Positions 27,758-38,276 are shown, numbered from the stretch's first letter. The stretch is DNA of 64,000 bases from Rhodobacteraceae bacterium UBA6796 (GCA_002452815.1 DKFM01000003.1:186001-250000), one strand, 5' to 3'. Notes: generated by a model not told the origin, from the sequence alone. Made by a program: numbers and translations.

Positions 27758-28482
27758 CGGCGGCGGCGCACGACAGGGATATTAGAGCGGGAATAGTCGA
27801 TTTCTGGATGGGGCGGGCGGCCATGGGTCTGGCCCCAGAACAGCACACCACCCATTCGCCGCCAATGCGGCACCATCAGCAACAGCCCGGCGACGAAGCC
27901 GCCCGCATGCGCCCAATAGGCCACGCCGTCCGCCATGCCCGCGGTGGTGCCGTTCAGCAGCTGCAATGCGAACCAGATCCCCAGCACGACCCAGGCCGGG
28001 ATCGGCAGAACCTTGAAGAACACGATGAAGATCAGCAGCACATCGACCCGTGCGCGCGGAAACATCAGCATGTAGCCGCCCATCACGCCCGCGATCGCCC
28101 CCGAGGCGCCGACCATGGGCACCGTGCTGGACGGATCGGTCAGGATCTGCGCCGCCGCCGCCGCCAGCCCCGCCGCCAGATAGAACAGCGCAAAGCCGAT
28201 GTGCCCCAGCTGGTCTTCCAGATTGTCGCCGAAAACCCACAAAAACAGCATGTTGCCCGCGATATGCAGCAGGCCTGCATGCAGGAACATATGCGTCACC
28301 AACCCCTGCAGATAGGCGCCATGTGTGATCGCGGCGGGATACAGGGCCCAATCCGCCCAAAGTGACTCCATCCCGCCGACGCCGGGCATGGTCAGCACGA
28401 ACAGGATGACGTTCAGCGCAATGATCCCCCAGGTGACATAGGGGGTGCGGCTGGACGGGTTATGGTCGCGGATCGGAAACAT
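27754..28482 (-). CDS. Rhomboid-family intramembrane serine protease
   Basis: The 242-residue polytopic protein has the catalytic Ser127 in GASGAIAG and His192 in YWAHAGGF, plus the oxyanion-side [10 protein letters not shown] (Asn77). Together these are complete rhomboid active-site motifs, so an active protease is expected. Six or seven membrane helices are predicted. Rhomboids cleave membrane helices of other proteins; the substrate here is unknown. It lies 30 bases downstream of putA in the same orientation. Its stop overlaps that of the GMC gene within CTAG. Confidence 0.92.
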   Translation of the reverse strand: MFPIRDHNPSSRTPYVTWGIIALNVILFVLTMPGVGGMESLWADWALYPAAITHGAYLQGLVTHMFLHAGLLHIAGNMLFLWVFGDNLEDQLGHIGFALFYLAAGLAAAAAQILTDPSSTVPMVGASGAIAGVMGGYMLMFPRARVDVLLIFIVFFKVLPIPAWVVLGIWFALQLLNGTTAGMADGVAYWAHAGGFVAGLLLMVPHWRRMGGVLFWGQTHGRPPHPEIDYSRSNIPVVRRRR

Positions 28483-28512
28483 GGCGCGAGTGTGCCGATC
28501 CGCGCCGGGGCG

Positions 28513-31500
28513 TCAAGCGTTGCCTGCACCGGCCAGCAGCTGGGCGTTACCGCCCGCGGCCGTGGTGTCGATGCAGATGTGGCGTTCGTGGAAGCAATGC
28601 GCGGCATCGGGCAAGCCGGTAATCAGCGGCAGGATCGGACCTGACCGCGCGGCCAAGGCACGGGTATAGGCGCGGGCTGCCGTGGCGTCCCCCCAGTAAA
28701 GCGCCGCCGAAAAATCCTGGCTTTGGGTCAGGCTTTCGGGGGCGGCATCCGGGGCCAGCCGGGCGGTGCCGCCAAGCGCCTGCACGGTGGCGGCCTGTGC
28801 TGCGGCCTGTTCGGCGCCCGGCCCAAGGCACAGGATCGGCGCGCGCGGATGCAGCGTCAGACGGTTCGATTCGCCGGTGGGGCCGGGCAGGCTGCGCTGC
28901 GGGGCGGGGGGATGTGCCGGCGGTGTGGCGCCGAACCGCACCAGATATTCGGGCCCACCCGCCTTTGGCCCGGTGCCCGACAGCCCCTCGCCGCCGAAGG
29001 GCTGCGCGCCCACGACCGCGCCGATCTGGTTGCGGTTGACGTAGATATTGCCGACATGCAGCGCCTCTGTCACCGCCTGCACGCGGCTGTCGATCCGGCT
29101 GTGCAACCCGAAGGTCAGGCCATAGCCGGTGGCGTTGATGTCGGCGATCACCTGATCCAGATCTTCGGCCGCGAAGGTCGCGACATGCAGCACGGGGCCG
29201 AAGATCTCGCGCCCGAGCGCGGCGATGCCGGGCACGCGGATCAGGGTGGGCGGGATGAACAGCCCGTCTTTCGGCGCCGCGATCTGGTGGATCAGCTCTG
29301 CGCCCGCTGCCGCGATATAGTCGGCGATGTTGCCGAAGGCCTCGGCGTCGATCACCGGGCCGACATCGGTCGCCAGATCCCAGGGGTTGCCCATCCGCAA
29401 TTCGTTCATCGCGCCGATCAGCATCTCGATCACATGGGGCGCGATGTCCTCTTGCAGATAGAGGCAGCGCAGGGCCGAACAGCGCTGACCCGCCGACTGG
29501 AAGGCCGAGGCCAGGATGTCGCGCACCGCCTGTTCGGGCAGGGCGGTGGAATCGACCACCATCGCATTCAGCCCGCCGGTTTCGGCAATCAGCGGCGCGC
29601 CCGGGTCCAGCGCCTCGGCCATCGCGCGGCGAATGGCCTGCGCGGTCTCGGTCGCGCCGGTGAAGGCCACGCCCGCCACCCGCGGATCGGAGGTCAGCGC
29701 CGCGCCCACCGTCGGCCCGTCACCCGGCAGCAATTGCAACGCAGTCGCGGGCACGCCCGCCTGATGCAGCAGCCGCACCGCCAGCGTGGCGATCAGCGGG
29801 GTCTGCTCGGCCGGTTTGGCCAGCACGCCGTTGCCCGCCGCCAGCGCCGCCGCGATCTGCCCGGTAAAGATCGCCAGCGGGAAGTTCCACGGGCTGATGC
29901 AGGTGAAGATGCCGCGCGGGGTGGCTGCGACGGGCGCCTGCGCCGCATAGTAGCGCAGGAAATCCACCGCCTCGCGCAGTTCGCCCACCGCATCGGGCAG
30001 GTTTTTGCCCGCCTCGCGCGCCAGTGTCGCGAAGATCTGGCCGAAGTTTTCCTCATACAGATCGGCCGCGTGGTTCAGCGTGGCGGCGCGGGTCGCGGCA
30101 TCCGCGGCCCAGGGGTGCGCGGCCTCCAGCGCGGCGGCCACATCGGCGGCAGAGGCCATGCGCACCTCGCCCACCGGCGCGCCGCTGGCCGGGTCGGTCA
30201 CCGGAACGGGCGGGCAGGGGGCGCAAGGCGCGGCCAGCAGCGGTTCGGCCTCGGGCAGCAGGGCCGTTGCGAAGGGCGCGCGCGAGGCTTCAATCATGGC
30301 CAGCGTGCCCGCGTCGGTCAGGTCGAAGCCGCGCGAATTGACCCGCCCGGGGAACAGAGCGGCAGGCCGGGTCAGCGCGGGGTTTTCGATCTGCGCGCAG
30401 GCCTCGATCGCGGCAAAGGGGCAGGCGGCCACCACCTCGGGCGGCACGGTTTCATCGACGATCTGGTTGACGAAGCTGGAATTCGCGCCGTTTTCCAGCA
30501 GCCGCCGCACCAGATAGGCCAGCAGGTCGCGATGCGCGCCCACCGGCGCATAGATCCGGCAGCGCGTGCCGTTGGCGCGCAGCACCAGATCGTGCAGCGC
30601 CTCGCCCATGCCGTGAAGACGCTGGAATTCGAACGCGCGCAGATCGGGCGCCATTTCAAGGATCGCGGCAACGGTATGGGCATTGTGGCCGGCAAATTGC
30701 GGATAGATCCGGTCGCTCATCCCCAGCAGCTTGCGCGCCAGCGCGATATAGCTGACATCGGTCGCCTGCTTGCGGGTGAAGACCGGAAAATCGGCCAGGC
30801 CCAGCACCTGCGCGCGCTTGATCTCGGCGTCCCAATAGGCGCCCTTGACCAGCCGCAGCATGATCCGCCGATCCAGCCGCGCGACCAGCGCATGCAGCCA
30901 GTCGATCACCGCCCCCGCGCGTCGCCCGTAGGCCTGCACCACCACCGCAAAACCGTCCCAACCTGCCAGCTGCGGATCAGCCAGCACCGCCTCGATCACC
31001 CGCAGCGACAGGGTCAGCCGGTCGGCCTCTTCGGCGTCGATGGTGAAGCTCATGTCGGCGGCGGCGGCCATATGGGCCAGCCGGGTGACCACGGGCACGA
31101 GTTCCGCCATCACGCGGGTCTCTTGCGCCACCTCGTAGCGCGGATGCAGCGCCGAGAGTTTCACCGAAATGCCGGGGTTGTCGCGCAGCGCGCCCGGTTT
31201 GCAGCGCGCCGAAATCGCGGTGATCGCGGAGGCATAGGCTACCTCATACCGCTGGGCATCGGCGGCGGTGCGCGCGGCCTCGCCCAGCATGTCATAGCTG
31301 TAGGAATAGCCCTGCGCCTCGCGTTTGGCGGCGCGCTCCATCGCGGCCTCGATGGTTTCGCCCAGCACGAACTGGCGGCCCATTTCCTTCATCGCGCGGC
31401 CCACCGCCTTGCGGATCACCGGCTCGCCCAACCGCCGGATCGCGGCGCGCAGATGGCCCGCCATGCCCGGCGCGCGCGGGTCCAGCACCCGGCCCGTCAG

Positions 31501-31872
31501 CATCAGCGCCCAGGTCGAGGCATTGACCAGCGAGCTGGCCGATTGCCCCAGATGCCGACCCCAGTCCGAGGGCGCGATCTTGTCCTCGATCAGCGCATCC
31601 ATCGTCTCGGCGTCGGGCACGCGCAGCAGCGCCTCGGCCAGACACATCAGCGCGATGCCTTCGTCGGTCGACAGCCCGTATTCGGCCAGGAACACCTCCA
31701 TCAGCCCGGGGCGGGCATCGGCGCGGATCGCGCGCACCAGATCGGCGCCCCGCGCTGCGATGCGGGCGCGGGTGGGTGCATCCAGCGCCGCCTCGGCGAT
31801 CAGGCGGTGCAGCAGCGGCGCCTCGGGCTGCAGGGTCTGCGCGTCGATTTGGGCAAGCGTGGGGGCGGGCAT
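28513..31872 (-). CDS. putA: Bifunctional proline dehydrogenase / P5C dehydrogenase
   Basis: Oxidises proline to glutamate in two steps at the membrane face. The 1119-residue protein has the FAD-dependent proline dehydrogenase barrel (about residues 100-480, with [13 protein letters not shown] and [20 protein letters not shown]). The NAD-dependent aldehyde dehydrogenase domain follows (about 560-1000, catalytic Cys in [11 protein letters not shown], Glu in [11 protein letters not shown]). The N-terminal ribbon-helix-helix DNA-binding domain of enteric PutA is missing, consistent with control by the separate divergent putR. An AAGGAG site precedes the ATG. Confidence 0.96.
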   Translation of the reverse strand: MPAPTLAQIDAQTLQPEAPLLHRLIAEAALDAPTRARIAARGADLVRAIRADARPGLMEVFLAEYGLSTDEGIALMCLAEALLRVPDAETMDALIEDKIAPSDWGRHLGQSASSLVNASTWALMLTGRVLDPRAPGMAGHLRAAIRRLGEPVIRKAVGRAMKEMGRQFVLGETIEAAMERAAKREAQGYSYSYDMLGEAARTAADAQRYEVAYASAITAISARCKPGALRDNPGISVKLSALHPRYEVAQETRVMAELVPVVTRLAHMAAAADMSFTIDAEEADRLTLSLRVIEAVLADPQLAGWDGFAVVVQAYGRRAGAVIDWLHALVARLDRRIMLRLVKGAYWDAEIKRAQVLGLADFPVFTRKQATDVSYIALARKLLGMSDRIYPQFAGHNAHTVAAILEMAPDLRAFEFQRLHGMGEALHDLVLRANGTRCRIYAPVGAHRDLLAYLVRRLLENGANSSFVNQIVDETVPPEVVAACPFAAIEACAQIENPALTRPAALFPGRVNSRGFDLTDAGTLAMIEASRAPFATALLPEAEPLLAAPCAPCPPVPVTDPASGAPVGEVRMASAADVAAALEAAHPWAADAATRAATLNHAADLYEENFGQIFATLAREAGKNLPDAVGELREAVDFLRYYAAQAPVAATPRGIFTCISPWNFPLAIFTGQIAAALAAGNGVLAKPAEQTPLIATLAVRLLHQAGVPATALQLLPGDGPTVGAALTSDPRVAGVAFTGATETAQAIRRAMAEALDPGAPLIAETGGLNAMVVDSTALPEQAVRDILASAFQSAGQRCSALRCLYLQEDIAPHVIEMLIGAMNELRMGNPWDLATDVGPVIDAEAFGNIADYIAAAGAELIHQIAAPKDGLFIPPTLIRVPGIAALGREIFGPVLHVATFAAEDLDQVIADINATGYGLTFGLHSRIDSRVQAVTEALHVGNIYVNRNQIGAVVGAQPFGGEGLSGTGPKAGGPEYLVRFGATPPAHPPAPQRSLPGPTGESNRLTLHPRAPILCLGPGAEQAAAQAATVQALGGTARLAPDAAPESLTQSQDFSAALYWGDATAARAYTRALAARSGPILPLITGLPDAAHCFHERHICIDTTAAGGNAQLLAGAGNA

Positions 31873-31987
31873 CTGGGAACTCCTTGCCAGATTGGGGCGA
31901 TTGCACCAGATTACGCCATGCCTGCGCGGCGTTTCGCCCGATTATCGCGGCAAGGCAGGCGATTCGACCAAAGAATGGAAACTATTC

Positions 31988-32467
31988 ATGCCAAACGACC
32001 TGCCGGAACTGGACCGCTATGATCGCAAGATTCTGGCCGAACTGGTCGATGAGGGGCGGCTGAGCATGGCCGAACTCGCCCGCCGCGTCGGGCTGACGAA
32101 AACCCCGGTGCAGGCGCGGGTGAAACGGCTGGAGGAGCTGGGCGTCATCACCGGCTATCGCGGGGTGCTCAGCCCGATCCGCATGGGGCTGGCGCATGTG
32201 GCCTTTGTCGAGCTGCGCCTGTCAGACACCCGCGAAGCGGCGCTCAAGGCGTTCAACCGCGCGGTGCGCGCCCTGCCCGAGGTCGAGGAATGCCACATGA
32301 TCGCGGGTGGTTTCGATTATCTGCTGAAGGTGCGCACCCGCGACATCGCGGATTATCGGCGGGTGATGGGCGAGAAGATTTCCGCCCTGCCGCATGTCGC
32401 CGCCACCTCGACCTATGTCGCGATGGAGGCGGTGGTCGAGGCGGTGGGGGCTATTTCCGTGCCGTGA
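31988..32467 (+). CDS. putR: Lrp/AsnC-type regulator, PutR-like
   Basis: The 159-residue protein has an N-terminal winged HTH (LDRYDRKILAELVDEGRLSM, then ARRVGLTKTPVQARVKRLEE) and an AsnC ligand-binding RAM domain (FVELRLS, then CHMIAGGFDYLLKVRT). Divergent from putA with 115 bases between, it matches the arrangement of PutR, the proline-responsive activator of putA in Rhodobacter capsulatus. A longer upstream frame would run into putA and is rejected. Its 3' end overlaps the convergent META gene by 17 bases. Confidence 0.9.
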   Translation: MPNDLPELDRYDRKILAELVDEGRLSMAELARRVGLTKTPVQARVKRLEELGVITGYRGVLSPIRMGLAHVAFVELRLSDTREAALKAFNRAVRALPEVEECHMIAGGFDYLLKVRTRDIADYRRVMGEKISALPHVAATSTYVAMEAVVEAVGAISVP

Positions 32468-32858
32468 TGAGCACGGCGCCGCCCTGCGTCAGTTCCAGCG
32501 TGTCGCCGGAAATTCGCACGCCATCGACCCGGCCGATGGTCGAATGGAAGGCCTGTTCGACCTCCATCACCTCGGGCGCGCACATCATCCGCGTGCCCGC
32601 CAGCGCGCCGATCTTCAACCGCGCACCCGCCGGTTCGATCCGCGCGTTATAGCGGTTGCAGCCCGACGACCCGGCCAGCAGCGCCTCTTGCGCGCGGCCG
32701 ACCGTCACGCTGACCTCGGCGGGCACCGGCGTTTTGGCGATCTGCGTCACACGCCATTCTTCCCCCAGCGGCAGCGCGGCCAGCGGGTTCGCGGTGTTTT
32801 CCTCGCGGCAGGCGGTCAGGGCAAGCAGGGCAAGGGCGACAAGGGGCAGACGAGGCAT
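32451..32858 (-). CDS. META-domain lipoprotein (HslJ-like)
   Basis: The 135-residue protein has a lipoprotein signal (MPRLPLVALALLALTAC) and a META domain with SGCNRYNARIE, MMCAPEVMEVEQAF and a C-terminal LELTQGGAVLITA, the pattern of HslJ/YbaY-type outer-membrane or periplasmic proteins. The family is linked to stress and drug resistance but has no agreed function. An AAGGAT site precedes the ATG at 32858. It overlaps the putR 3' end. Confidence 0.85.
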   Translation of the reverse strand: MPRLPLVALALLALTACREENTANPLAALPLGEEWRVTQIAKTPVPAEVSVTVGRAQEALLAGSSGCNRYNARIEPAGARLKIGALAGTRMMCAPEVMEVEQAFHSTIGRVDGVRISGDTLELTQGGAVLITARK

Positions 32859-32930
32859 GAAGCATCCTTTCAGGTTGGCGCCACCTTGCGCCGGGGCGCG
32901 GGGCAGGGCAACGCACCTCACGCAAGCGTG

Positions 32931-33770
32931 TCAGAAGCTGGGCGGCGTGTTGACCCAGATCAGGACGGTCTGGCCATCGGCGGCATTGGCCCAGGCATGC
33001 GGGCGGCGGCTTTCGAAATAGATGGAATCGCCGGGGCCCAGCTCGTGCACCTCGTCGGTGTCCAGCGTGATGCGGAAGCGTCCCTCGAGCACGGTGATGA
33101 ATTCCTCGCCCTCGTGGTCATAGCCCCCTTGCGAGGTGGCGCCGGGCGACAGGATGAAACGGTGACAGTCCATCTGCCGCCGCCCCTCGGCCAGCACCTC
33201 GACGCGCACGCCTTCGACGGGCATCGGCCAGATCCGCGCGGCGCCTGCGCGCACCACCGCCCCCCCGGGTTCGTCCTGCCCCGACAGCCGCGAGACTGTC
33301 GTGCCGTAATATTGGGCCAGATCGGCCAGCACCTTGAAGCTGACGCCGGCGCCGGTGCGTTCCAGCGTGGACAGGGCCGAGGCCGAAATCCCCATCGCCA
33401 GCGCCACATCGTCCAGCCGCTCGCCCCGGGCCTGCCGGATCTGACGCAGCGCGGCGCCCAGCGGTTCGTTGGTGATCGCTTCGGCTGCCGGGGCGGTGCC
33501 CTCGGATTCCAGCGTGGCACGGATCGCGGCCGGGTTCAGGCCCGCCTCGCGACGCAGGAAGGCCACGCGCTGCAACCGCGCGACATCCGCCGCCGAATAT
33601 AGCCGCTGCCCCGAGGCCCGCCGGGCCGGGCTGACCAGGCCCTGCGTCTCCCACAGGCGCAGGGTCGACGGCGCCACCCCCGCCGCGCGCGCAGCTTCGG
33701 TCACCCGGAACAGCGGTTCGGGCTCTGCCTGCGGGATCGGTTCGGGTGAGTCGCTCATATTTTCAGCCAT
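32931..33770 (-). CDS. MerR-XRE-cupin triple-domain transcriptional regulator
   Basis: The 279-residue protein carries three modules. They are a MerR-type winged HTH (about residues 20-88, LFRVTEAARAAGVAPSTLRL), an XRE/Cro HTH (about 103-160, LRQIRQARGERLDDVALAMG) and a C-terminal cupin (about 200-275, HEGEEFITVLEGRFRI, then PGDSIYFESRRPHAW). XRE-cupin fusions such as PuuR sense small amines or acids, but the extra MerR domain is uncommon. Divergent from gabT by about 98 bases, it is a good candidate for controlling gabT in response to GABA, putrescine or a related ligand, which is inference. The ATG at 33758 is an alternative start. Confidence 0.87.
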   Translation of the reverse strand: MAENMSDSPEPIPQAEPEPLFRVTEAARAAGVAPSTLRLWETQGLVSPARRASGQRLYSAADVARLQRVAFLRREAGLNPAAIRATLESEGTAPAAEAITNEPLGAALRQIRQARGERLDDVALAMGISASALSTLERTGAGVSFKVLADLAQYYGTTVSRLSGQDEPGGAVVRAGAARIWPMPVEGVRVEVLAEGRRQMDCHRFILSPGATSQGGYDHEGEEFITVLEGRFRITLDTDEVHELGPGDSIYFESRRPHAWANAADGQTVLIWVNTPPSF

Positions 33771-33868
33771 ATACCCACAGGCTGCATCTTGCCACGCGCC
33801 GGGTAAAGAAATTTCTTGCAGAAAAAATGCAAAGTGCGATGGTGAAGCATCTCGAATCGGAGCATCCC

Positions 33869-35152
33869 ATGACCGTGCAAACCTCGCCTGAGCTGACCAC
33901 CCGCAAGAATACCGCCATCGCCAAGGGTGTCGGCATGTCCACCCAGATCTACGCCGCGCGCGCGGAGAATGCCGAGATCTGGGACAAGAACGGCACCCGT
34001 TACATCGACTTTGCGGCGGGGATCGCGGTGGTGAACACCGGGCACCGCCACCCCAAGGTGATCGAGGCGGTCAAGAAGCAGCTCGACAGCTTCACCCACA
34101 CCTGCCACCAGGTCGTGCCCTATGAAAACTATGTCGAACTGGCCGAGCGGCTGAATGCCAAGGTGCCGGGCGATTTCGCGAAGAAGACGATCTTCACCAC
34201 CACCGGCGCCGAAGCCGTTGAAAACGCCATCAAGATCGCGCGCCACTATACCGGCCGCGCGGGCGTCGTGGCCTTTGCGGGCGGCTTTCATGGCCGGACC
34301 TTCATGACCATGACGATGACCGGCAAGGTGCAGCCTTACAAGGCCGGCTTCGGCCCGATGATGAACGACGTGTGGCACCTGCCCTATCCGAACGCGCTGC
34401 ACGGCGTGTCGATGGATGACGCGATTGCCGCGCTTGACCGTCTGTTCAAGGCCGATATCGAACCGACCCGCGTCGCCGCGATCATTCTGGAGCCGGTGCA
34501 GGGCGAAGGCGGCTTCGTGCCCGCGCCCGACGGTTTCATGCAGAAGATCCGCGAGGTCTGCGATCAGCATGGCATCGTGATGATCGCCGACGAGGTGCAG
34601 ACCGGCTTTGCCCGCACCGGCAAGCTGTTCGCGATGGAACATCACGGCGTGGCCGCCGACATCACCACCATGGCCAAGGGGCTGGGCGGCGGTCTGCCGA
34701 TTTCGGCGGTGACCGGCCGTGCCGAGATCATGGACAGCCCGAACCCCGGCGGTCTGGGCGGCACCTATGCGGGCAACCCGCTGGGCGTGGCGGCGGCGCA
34801 TGCCGTGCTGGACGTGATCGAGGAAGAAGGTCTGTGTGCCCGCGCCGAACGTATGGGCGCGCGGCTGAAGCAGCGCCTGGCGGCGATTGCCGACAGCGTG
34901 CCGGAAATTGCCGAGATCCGCGGCCCGGGCTTCATGAACGCGGTCGAGTTCAACGTCGCGGGCAGCGCCACGCCGAACCCCGAGTTCGTCAAGCGCGTGC
35001 TGGCCGAGGCGCTGGATCGCGGGCTGATCCTGCTCAGCTGCGGTGTCTATGGGAACGTCATCCGCTTCCTGGCGCCGCTGACGATCCCCGAGCCGGTGTT
35101 CGAAGAGGCGCTCGACATCATCGAGGCGTCGATCCTCGCCGCGAAGGGCTGA
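33869..35152 (+). CDS. gabT: 4-aminobutyrate aminotransferase
   Basis: The 427-residue class III PLP aminotransferase moves the GABA amino group to 2-oxoglutarate, giving succinate semialdehyde and glutamate. Motifs are TTTGAEAVENAIKIAR, AGGFHGRT, EPVQGEGG, IADEVQTGFARTG and the PLP lysine in MAKGLGGGLP. The ATG at 33869 follows a GGAG site; an in-frame ATG at 33839 is the alternative. No gabD is adjacent. It is flanked by a divergent cupin regulator and a downstream Lrp regulator four bases away, both candidates for its control. Confidence 0.93.
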   Translation: MTVQTSPELTTRKNTAIAKGVGMSTQIYAARAENAEIWDKNGTRYIDFAAGIAVVNTGHRHPKVIEAVKKQLDSFTHTCHQVVPYENYVELAERLNAKVPGDFAKKTIFTTTGAEAVENAIKIARHYTGRAGVVAFAGGFHGRTFMTMTMTGKVQPYKAGFGPMMNDVWHLPYPNALHGVSMDDAIAALDRLFKADIEPTRVAAIILEPVQGEGGFVPAPDGFMQKIREVCDQHGIVMIADEVQTGFARTGKLFAMEHHGVAADITTMAKGLGGGLPISAVTGRAEIMDSPNPGGLGGTYAGNPLGVAAAHAVLDVIEEEGLCARAERMGARLKQRLAAIADSVPEIAEIRGPGFMNAVEFNVAGSATPNPEFVKRVLAEALDRGLILLSCGVYGNVIRFLAPLTIPEPVFEEALDIIEASILAAKG

Positions 35153-35155
35153 ACC

Positions 35156-35620
35156 ATGTGGGGCGAGGGGCCGCGGGCCGAGCGACTGGATGACACCGAT
35201 CAACGTCTGATCGCGGCCCTGCGCCGCGACGGGCGGGCGGCGGTGTCGGATCTGGCTGCCCAGCTCGGCCTCTCGCGGGCCACGGTGCGGGCGCGGATCG
35301 AACGGCTGATGACCCGGGGCGAAATCTCGGGCTTCACGGTTCTGACGCGCTCGGATGTCACCGCGGCGCCGGTGCGCGGGCTGATGATGCTGACCATCGA
35401 AGGCCGGGGCACCGAACGGATCGTGCAGCGCCTGCTGGGCTTGCCCGCGGTGCAGGCGGTGCACACCACCAACGGCCAATGGGATCTGATCGTCGAGCTG
35501 GGCACGCGCAGCCTGCCCGAGCTGGACGAGATCCTGTTGCAGATCCGGCGGATCGAGGGCGTGCTGCGGTCAGAGACCAACCTGCAACTGTCGAGCCGCC
35601 GCCCCTCGGCACGGCTGTAG
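35156..35620 (+). CDS. Lrp/AsnC-family transcriptional regulator
   Basis: The 154-residue protein has the AsnC HTH (LDDTDQRLIAALRRDGRAAV, then LAAQLGLSRATVRARIERLM) and a RAM ligand-binding domain (LMMLTIEGRGTERIVQRLLG, then TTNGQWDLIVELG). It begins 4 bases after the gabT stop and is probably co-transcribed, so it may sense GABA, glutamate or another amino acid. The ligand cannot be read from sequence. A copy of the dispersed hairpin element follows its stop. Confidence 0.9.
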   Translation: MWGEGPRAERLDDTDQRLIAALRRDGRAAVSDLAAQLGLSRATVRARIERLMTRGEISGFTVLTRSDVTAAPVRGLMMLTIEGRGTERIVQRLLGLPAVQAVHTTNGQWDLIVELGTRSLPELDEILLQIRRIEGVLRSETNLQLSSRRPSARL

Positions 35621-35645
35621 CCGGGGCGCCATAACAGGCGGGGCA

Positions 35646-35708
35646 GGGGGCGCTGCCCCCTCTTTCCCTGCGGGAAATTCACCCCCGGGATATTTTTGCC
35701 AGAAAGAA
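35646..35708 (+). repeat. Dispersed post-stop hairpin element, copy 2
   Basis: Hairpin 1 is GGGGGC-GCT-GCCCCC (35646-35660) and hairpin 2 is TTTCCC-TGC-GGGAAA (35663-35677). The tail CCCCCGGGATATTTTTGCC then AGAAAGAA follows. It starts 25 bases after the Lrp regulator stop in the direction of transcription. Confidence 0.85.
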
Positions 35709-35845
35709 GGCCGGATTGCCCGTTGCGGCCTGTGAGGGCGGGCGTTTGCATCACCATCGCGTGCCCCCCGCGACAATGGCGCGCATCCACCTTGGCCCGG
35801 GGCGTTTCCCCCTCTATGATCGCGCCGCGAACAGGAGGACCCCCA

Positions 35846-37810
35846 ATGATTGCAGAGCTTGGCCATTTTGCCCTGATCCTCGCCTTTTTCGTGGCGATCG
35901 TTCAGGCAAGCGTGCCGTTGATCGGTGCCCAGAAAGGCTGGCGTGGCTGGATGGCGGTGGGGGAACCCGCGGCGACGGCGCAGTTCCTGCTGATTGCGGT
36001 GTCCTTCGCGGCGGTGACACATGCCTTTGTCACCTCGGATTTCTCGTTGCAGCTGGTCTACGAGAATTCGCATACCGACAAGCCGATGCTTTACAAGGTC
36101 TCGGGCGTGTGGGGCAACCACGAGGGGTCGATGCTGTTGTGGGTGCTGATCCTGTCGCTGTTCGGCGCGGCGGCGGCCTGGTTCGGGCAGGCCCTGCCGC
36201 CGACCTTGCGGGCGCGGGTGCTGAGCGTGCAGGCCTGGATCGGCGTGGCCTTCCTGGGCTTCATCCTGTTCACCTCGAACCCGTTCATCCGTCTGGCTGA
36301 GGCGCCGTTCAACGGGCGCGACCTGAACCCGCTGCTGCAAGACCCGGGTCTGGCCTTCCACCCGCCGTTCCTTTACCTCGGCTATGTCGGGCTTTCGATG
36401 GCGTTTTCCTTCGCCGTGGCCGCGCTGATCGAGGGCCGCGTCGATGCGGCCTGGGCGCGCTGGGTCCGGCCGTGGACGCTGGCCGCCTGGATCTTTCTGA
36501 CCATTGGTATCGCGCTGGGGTCGTGGTGGGCCTATTACGAGCTGGGCTGGGGCGGGTTCTGGTTCTGGGACCCGGTCGAGAACGCGTCCTTCATGCCCTG
36601 GCTTCTGGCCGCGGCGCTGCTGCATTCCGCGATCGTCGTGGAAAAGCGCGAGGCGCTGAAAAGCTGGACGATCCTCTTGGCGATCATGGCTTTCGGTTTC
36701 TCGCTGATCGGCACGTTCATCGTGCGCTCGGGCGTCATCACCTCGGTGCACAGCTTTGCCAACGATCCCGAACGCGGCGTGTTCATCCTGGCGATTCTGG
36801 CGTTCTTCGTGGGCGGTGCGCTGACGCTGTTCACGGCGCGCGCGGCGTCGATGCAGGCCAAGGGGGTGTTCTCGATGGTCTCGCGCGAGACGGCGCTGGT
36901 GATCAACAACATCCTGCTGGCGGTGGCGGCGCTGGTGGTGTTCGTGGGCACCGTCTGGCCGCTGGTGGCCGAGATGCTGTGGGGGCGCAAGCTGTCGGTT
37001 GGTGCGCCGTTCTTTGAAAAGGCCTTCACGCCCTTCATGGTGCTGCTGGCGATCTTGCTGCCGATCGGCGCGATGATGCCGTGGAAGCGCGCACGGCTGG
37101 GCGCGCTGGTGCGGCCGTTGGCGCCGGCGCTGGTGCTGGCGCTGGCGGTCGCAGGGTTGGCCTGGACGCTGGAAACCGGGCGCTCGCTGCTGGCGATGGT
37201 GGCCTCGGGGCTGGGCGCCTGGCTGGTCTTTGGCGCGATGGCCGAGCTGTGGGTGCGCGCCGGGCGCACGCCCGCGCGTCTGACGCGCCTGCCGCGCGCC
37301 GACTGGGGCAAGGCCTGTGCGCATTCCGGGCTGGGCATCGTCTTTGCTGGGATCGGATTGCTGATGGCGGGGCAGGTCGAGGATATTCGCGTGGCCCAGG
37401 TGGGCGTGCCTTTCGAGGTCGCGGGATACGAGATCACGCTCGACAAGGTCGAGGAAGTGCAGGGTCCGAACTATGTGTCCAACACCGGCACGATGAGCGT
37501 GCGCCGCGACGGCAAGCTGATCGCCACGCTGCACCCCGAGAAACGCGCCTATCCGGTGCAGGCGATGCCCACCACCGAGGCCGACATCGACAACGGTTTC
37601 CTGCGTGACATCTATCTGGTGATCGGCGATGCGCAACAAGGCGGCGGCTGGGCGGTGCGCACCTATATCAAACCCTTCGCGAACTGGATCTGGGCGGGCT
37701 GTCTGCTGATGGCCTTCGGCGGTCTGCTGAGCCTGACCGACCGGCGTTATCGTGTGGCTGCGGGGGCGCGCAAGGCGGTTGCCCCGGCGGTGGCCACCCC
37801 TGCGGAGTAA
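35846..37810 (+). CDS. ccmF: Cytochrome c-type biogenesis protein CcmF (heme lyase subunit)
   Basis: A polytopic inner-membrane protein of 654 residues that, with CcmH and CcmI, attaches heme to apocytochrome c on the periplasmic side. It has many membrane helices, the tryptophan-rich WWD-type motif GGFWFWDPVENASFMPW and conserved heme-ligand histidines, for example in LAFHPPFLYLG and VHSFANDPERG. The ATG at 35846 follows an AGGAGG site and gives the family's usual N-terminus; 50 upstream in-frame codons are rejected. It is followed four bases later by ccmH. Confidence 0.95.
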   Translation: MIAELGHFALILAFFVAIVQASVPLIGAQKGWRGWMAVGEPAATAQFLLIAVSFAAVTHAFVTSDFSLQLVYENSHTDKPMLYKVSGVWGNHEGSMLLWVLILSLFGAAAAWFGQALPPTLRARVLSVQAWIGVAFLGFILFTSNPFIRLAEAPFNGRDLNPLLQDPGLAFHPPFLYLGYVGLSMAFSFAVAALIEGRVDAAWARWVRPWTLAAWIFLTIGIALGSWWAYYELGWGGFWFWDPVENASFMPWLLAAALLHSAIVVEKREALKSWTILLAIMAFGFSLIGTFIVRSGVITSVHSFANDPERGVFILAILAFFVGGALTLFTARAASMQAKGVFSMVSRETALVINNILLAVAALVVFVGTVWPLVAEMLWGRKLSVGAPFFEKAFTPFMVLLAILLPIGAMMPWKRARLGALVRPLAPALVLALAVAGLAWTLETGRSLLAMVASGLGAWLVFGAMAELWVRAGRTPARLTRLPRADWGKACAHSGLGIVFAGIGLLMAGQVEDIRVAQVGVPFEVAGYEITLDKVEEVQGPNYVSNTGTMSVRRDGKLIATLHPEKRAYPVQAMPTTEADIDNGFLRDIYLVIGDAQQGGGWAVRTYIKPFANWIWAGCLLMAFGGLLSLTDRRYRVAAGARKAVAPAVATPAE

Positions 37811-37814
37811 GAGC

Positions 37815-38276
37815 ATGCTGAAACATCTGATCCTGTGCGCGGCGCTGCTGCTGCCGCTTGGCCCGGCCTTCGCGGTGCAACCCGACGAGGTATTGCCCGA
37901 CCCGGCGATGGAAGCGCGCGCCCGCACGATCAGCCAGGTGCTGCGCTGCCCGGTCTGCCAGGGCGAGAATATCGACGAATCGAATGCCGAAGTGTCGCGC
38001 GATCTGCGGCTTCTGGTGCGCGAACGGCTGGTTGCGGGCGACAGCGACAGCGAGGTGCTGGACTACATCACCAACCGTTACGGCGAATATGTGCTGTTCG
38101 AGCCGGAAAAGACCGGCGCCAATCTGGTGCTGTGGTATCTGGGGCCGGCGGCGCTGATCGTCGCGCTTGGCGGTGCGCTGATCTATCTGCGCAGCCGCAG
38201 GCGGGATCTGAATACCCCCGTCGCGGGGTTGAGCGCCGATGAAGAGGCGCGGCTCAAGGAACTGATGGGCGACTGA
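37815..38276 (+). CDS. ccmH: Cytochrome c-type biogenesis protein CcmH
   Basis: The 153-residue protein has a signal peptide (residues 1-20, ending PAFA), a periplasmic domain with the thioredox motif LRCPVCQGENI (CxxC), the family motif LVRERLVAGDSD, and a C-terminal membrane helix (about residues 103-122). CcmH handles apocytochrome thiols for heme ligation. The order ccmF-ccmH agrees with Rhodobacter ccl1-ccl2. ccmA-E and ccmI are not in the window. Confidence 0.95.
   Translation: MLKHLILCAALLLPLGPAFAVQPDEVLPDPAMEARARTISQVLRCPVCQGENIDESNAEVSRDLRLLVRERLVAGDSDSEVLDYITNRYGEYVLFEPEKTGANLVLWYLGPAALIVALGGALIYLRSRRRDLNTPVAGLSADEEARLKELMGD

Noticed and set aside
28723..32022. A 1099-codon plus-strand frame across putA
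   Set aside because: Antisense shadow of putA; composition is dominated by Arg, Gly and His without recognisable domains.
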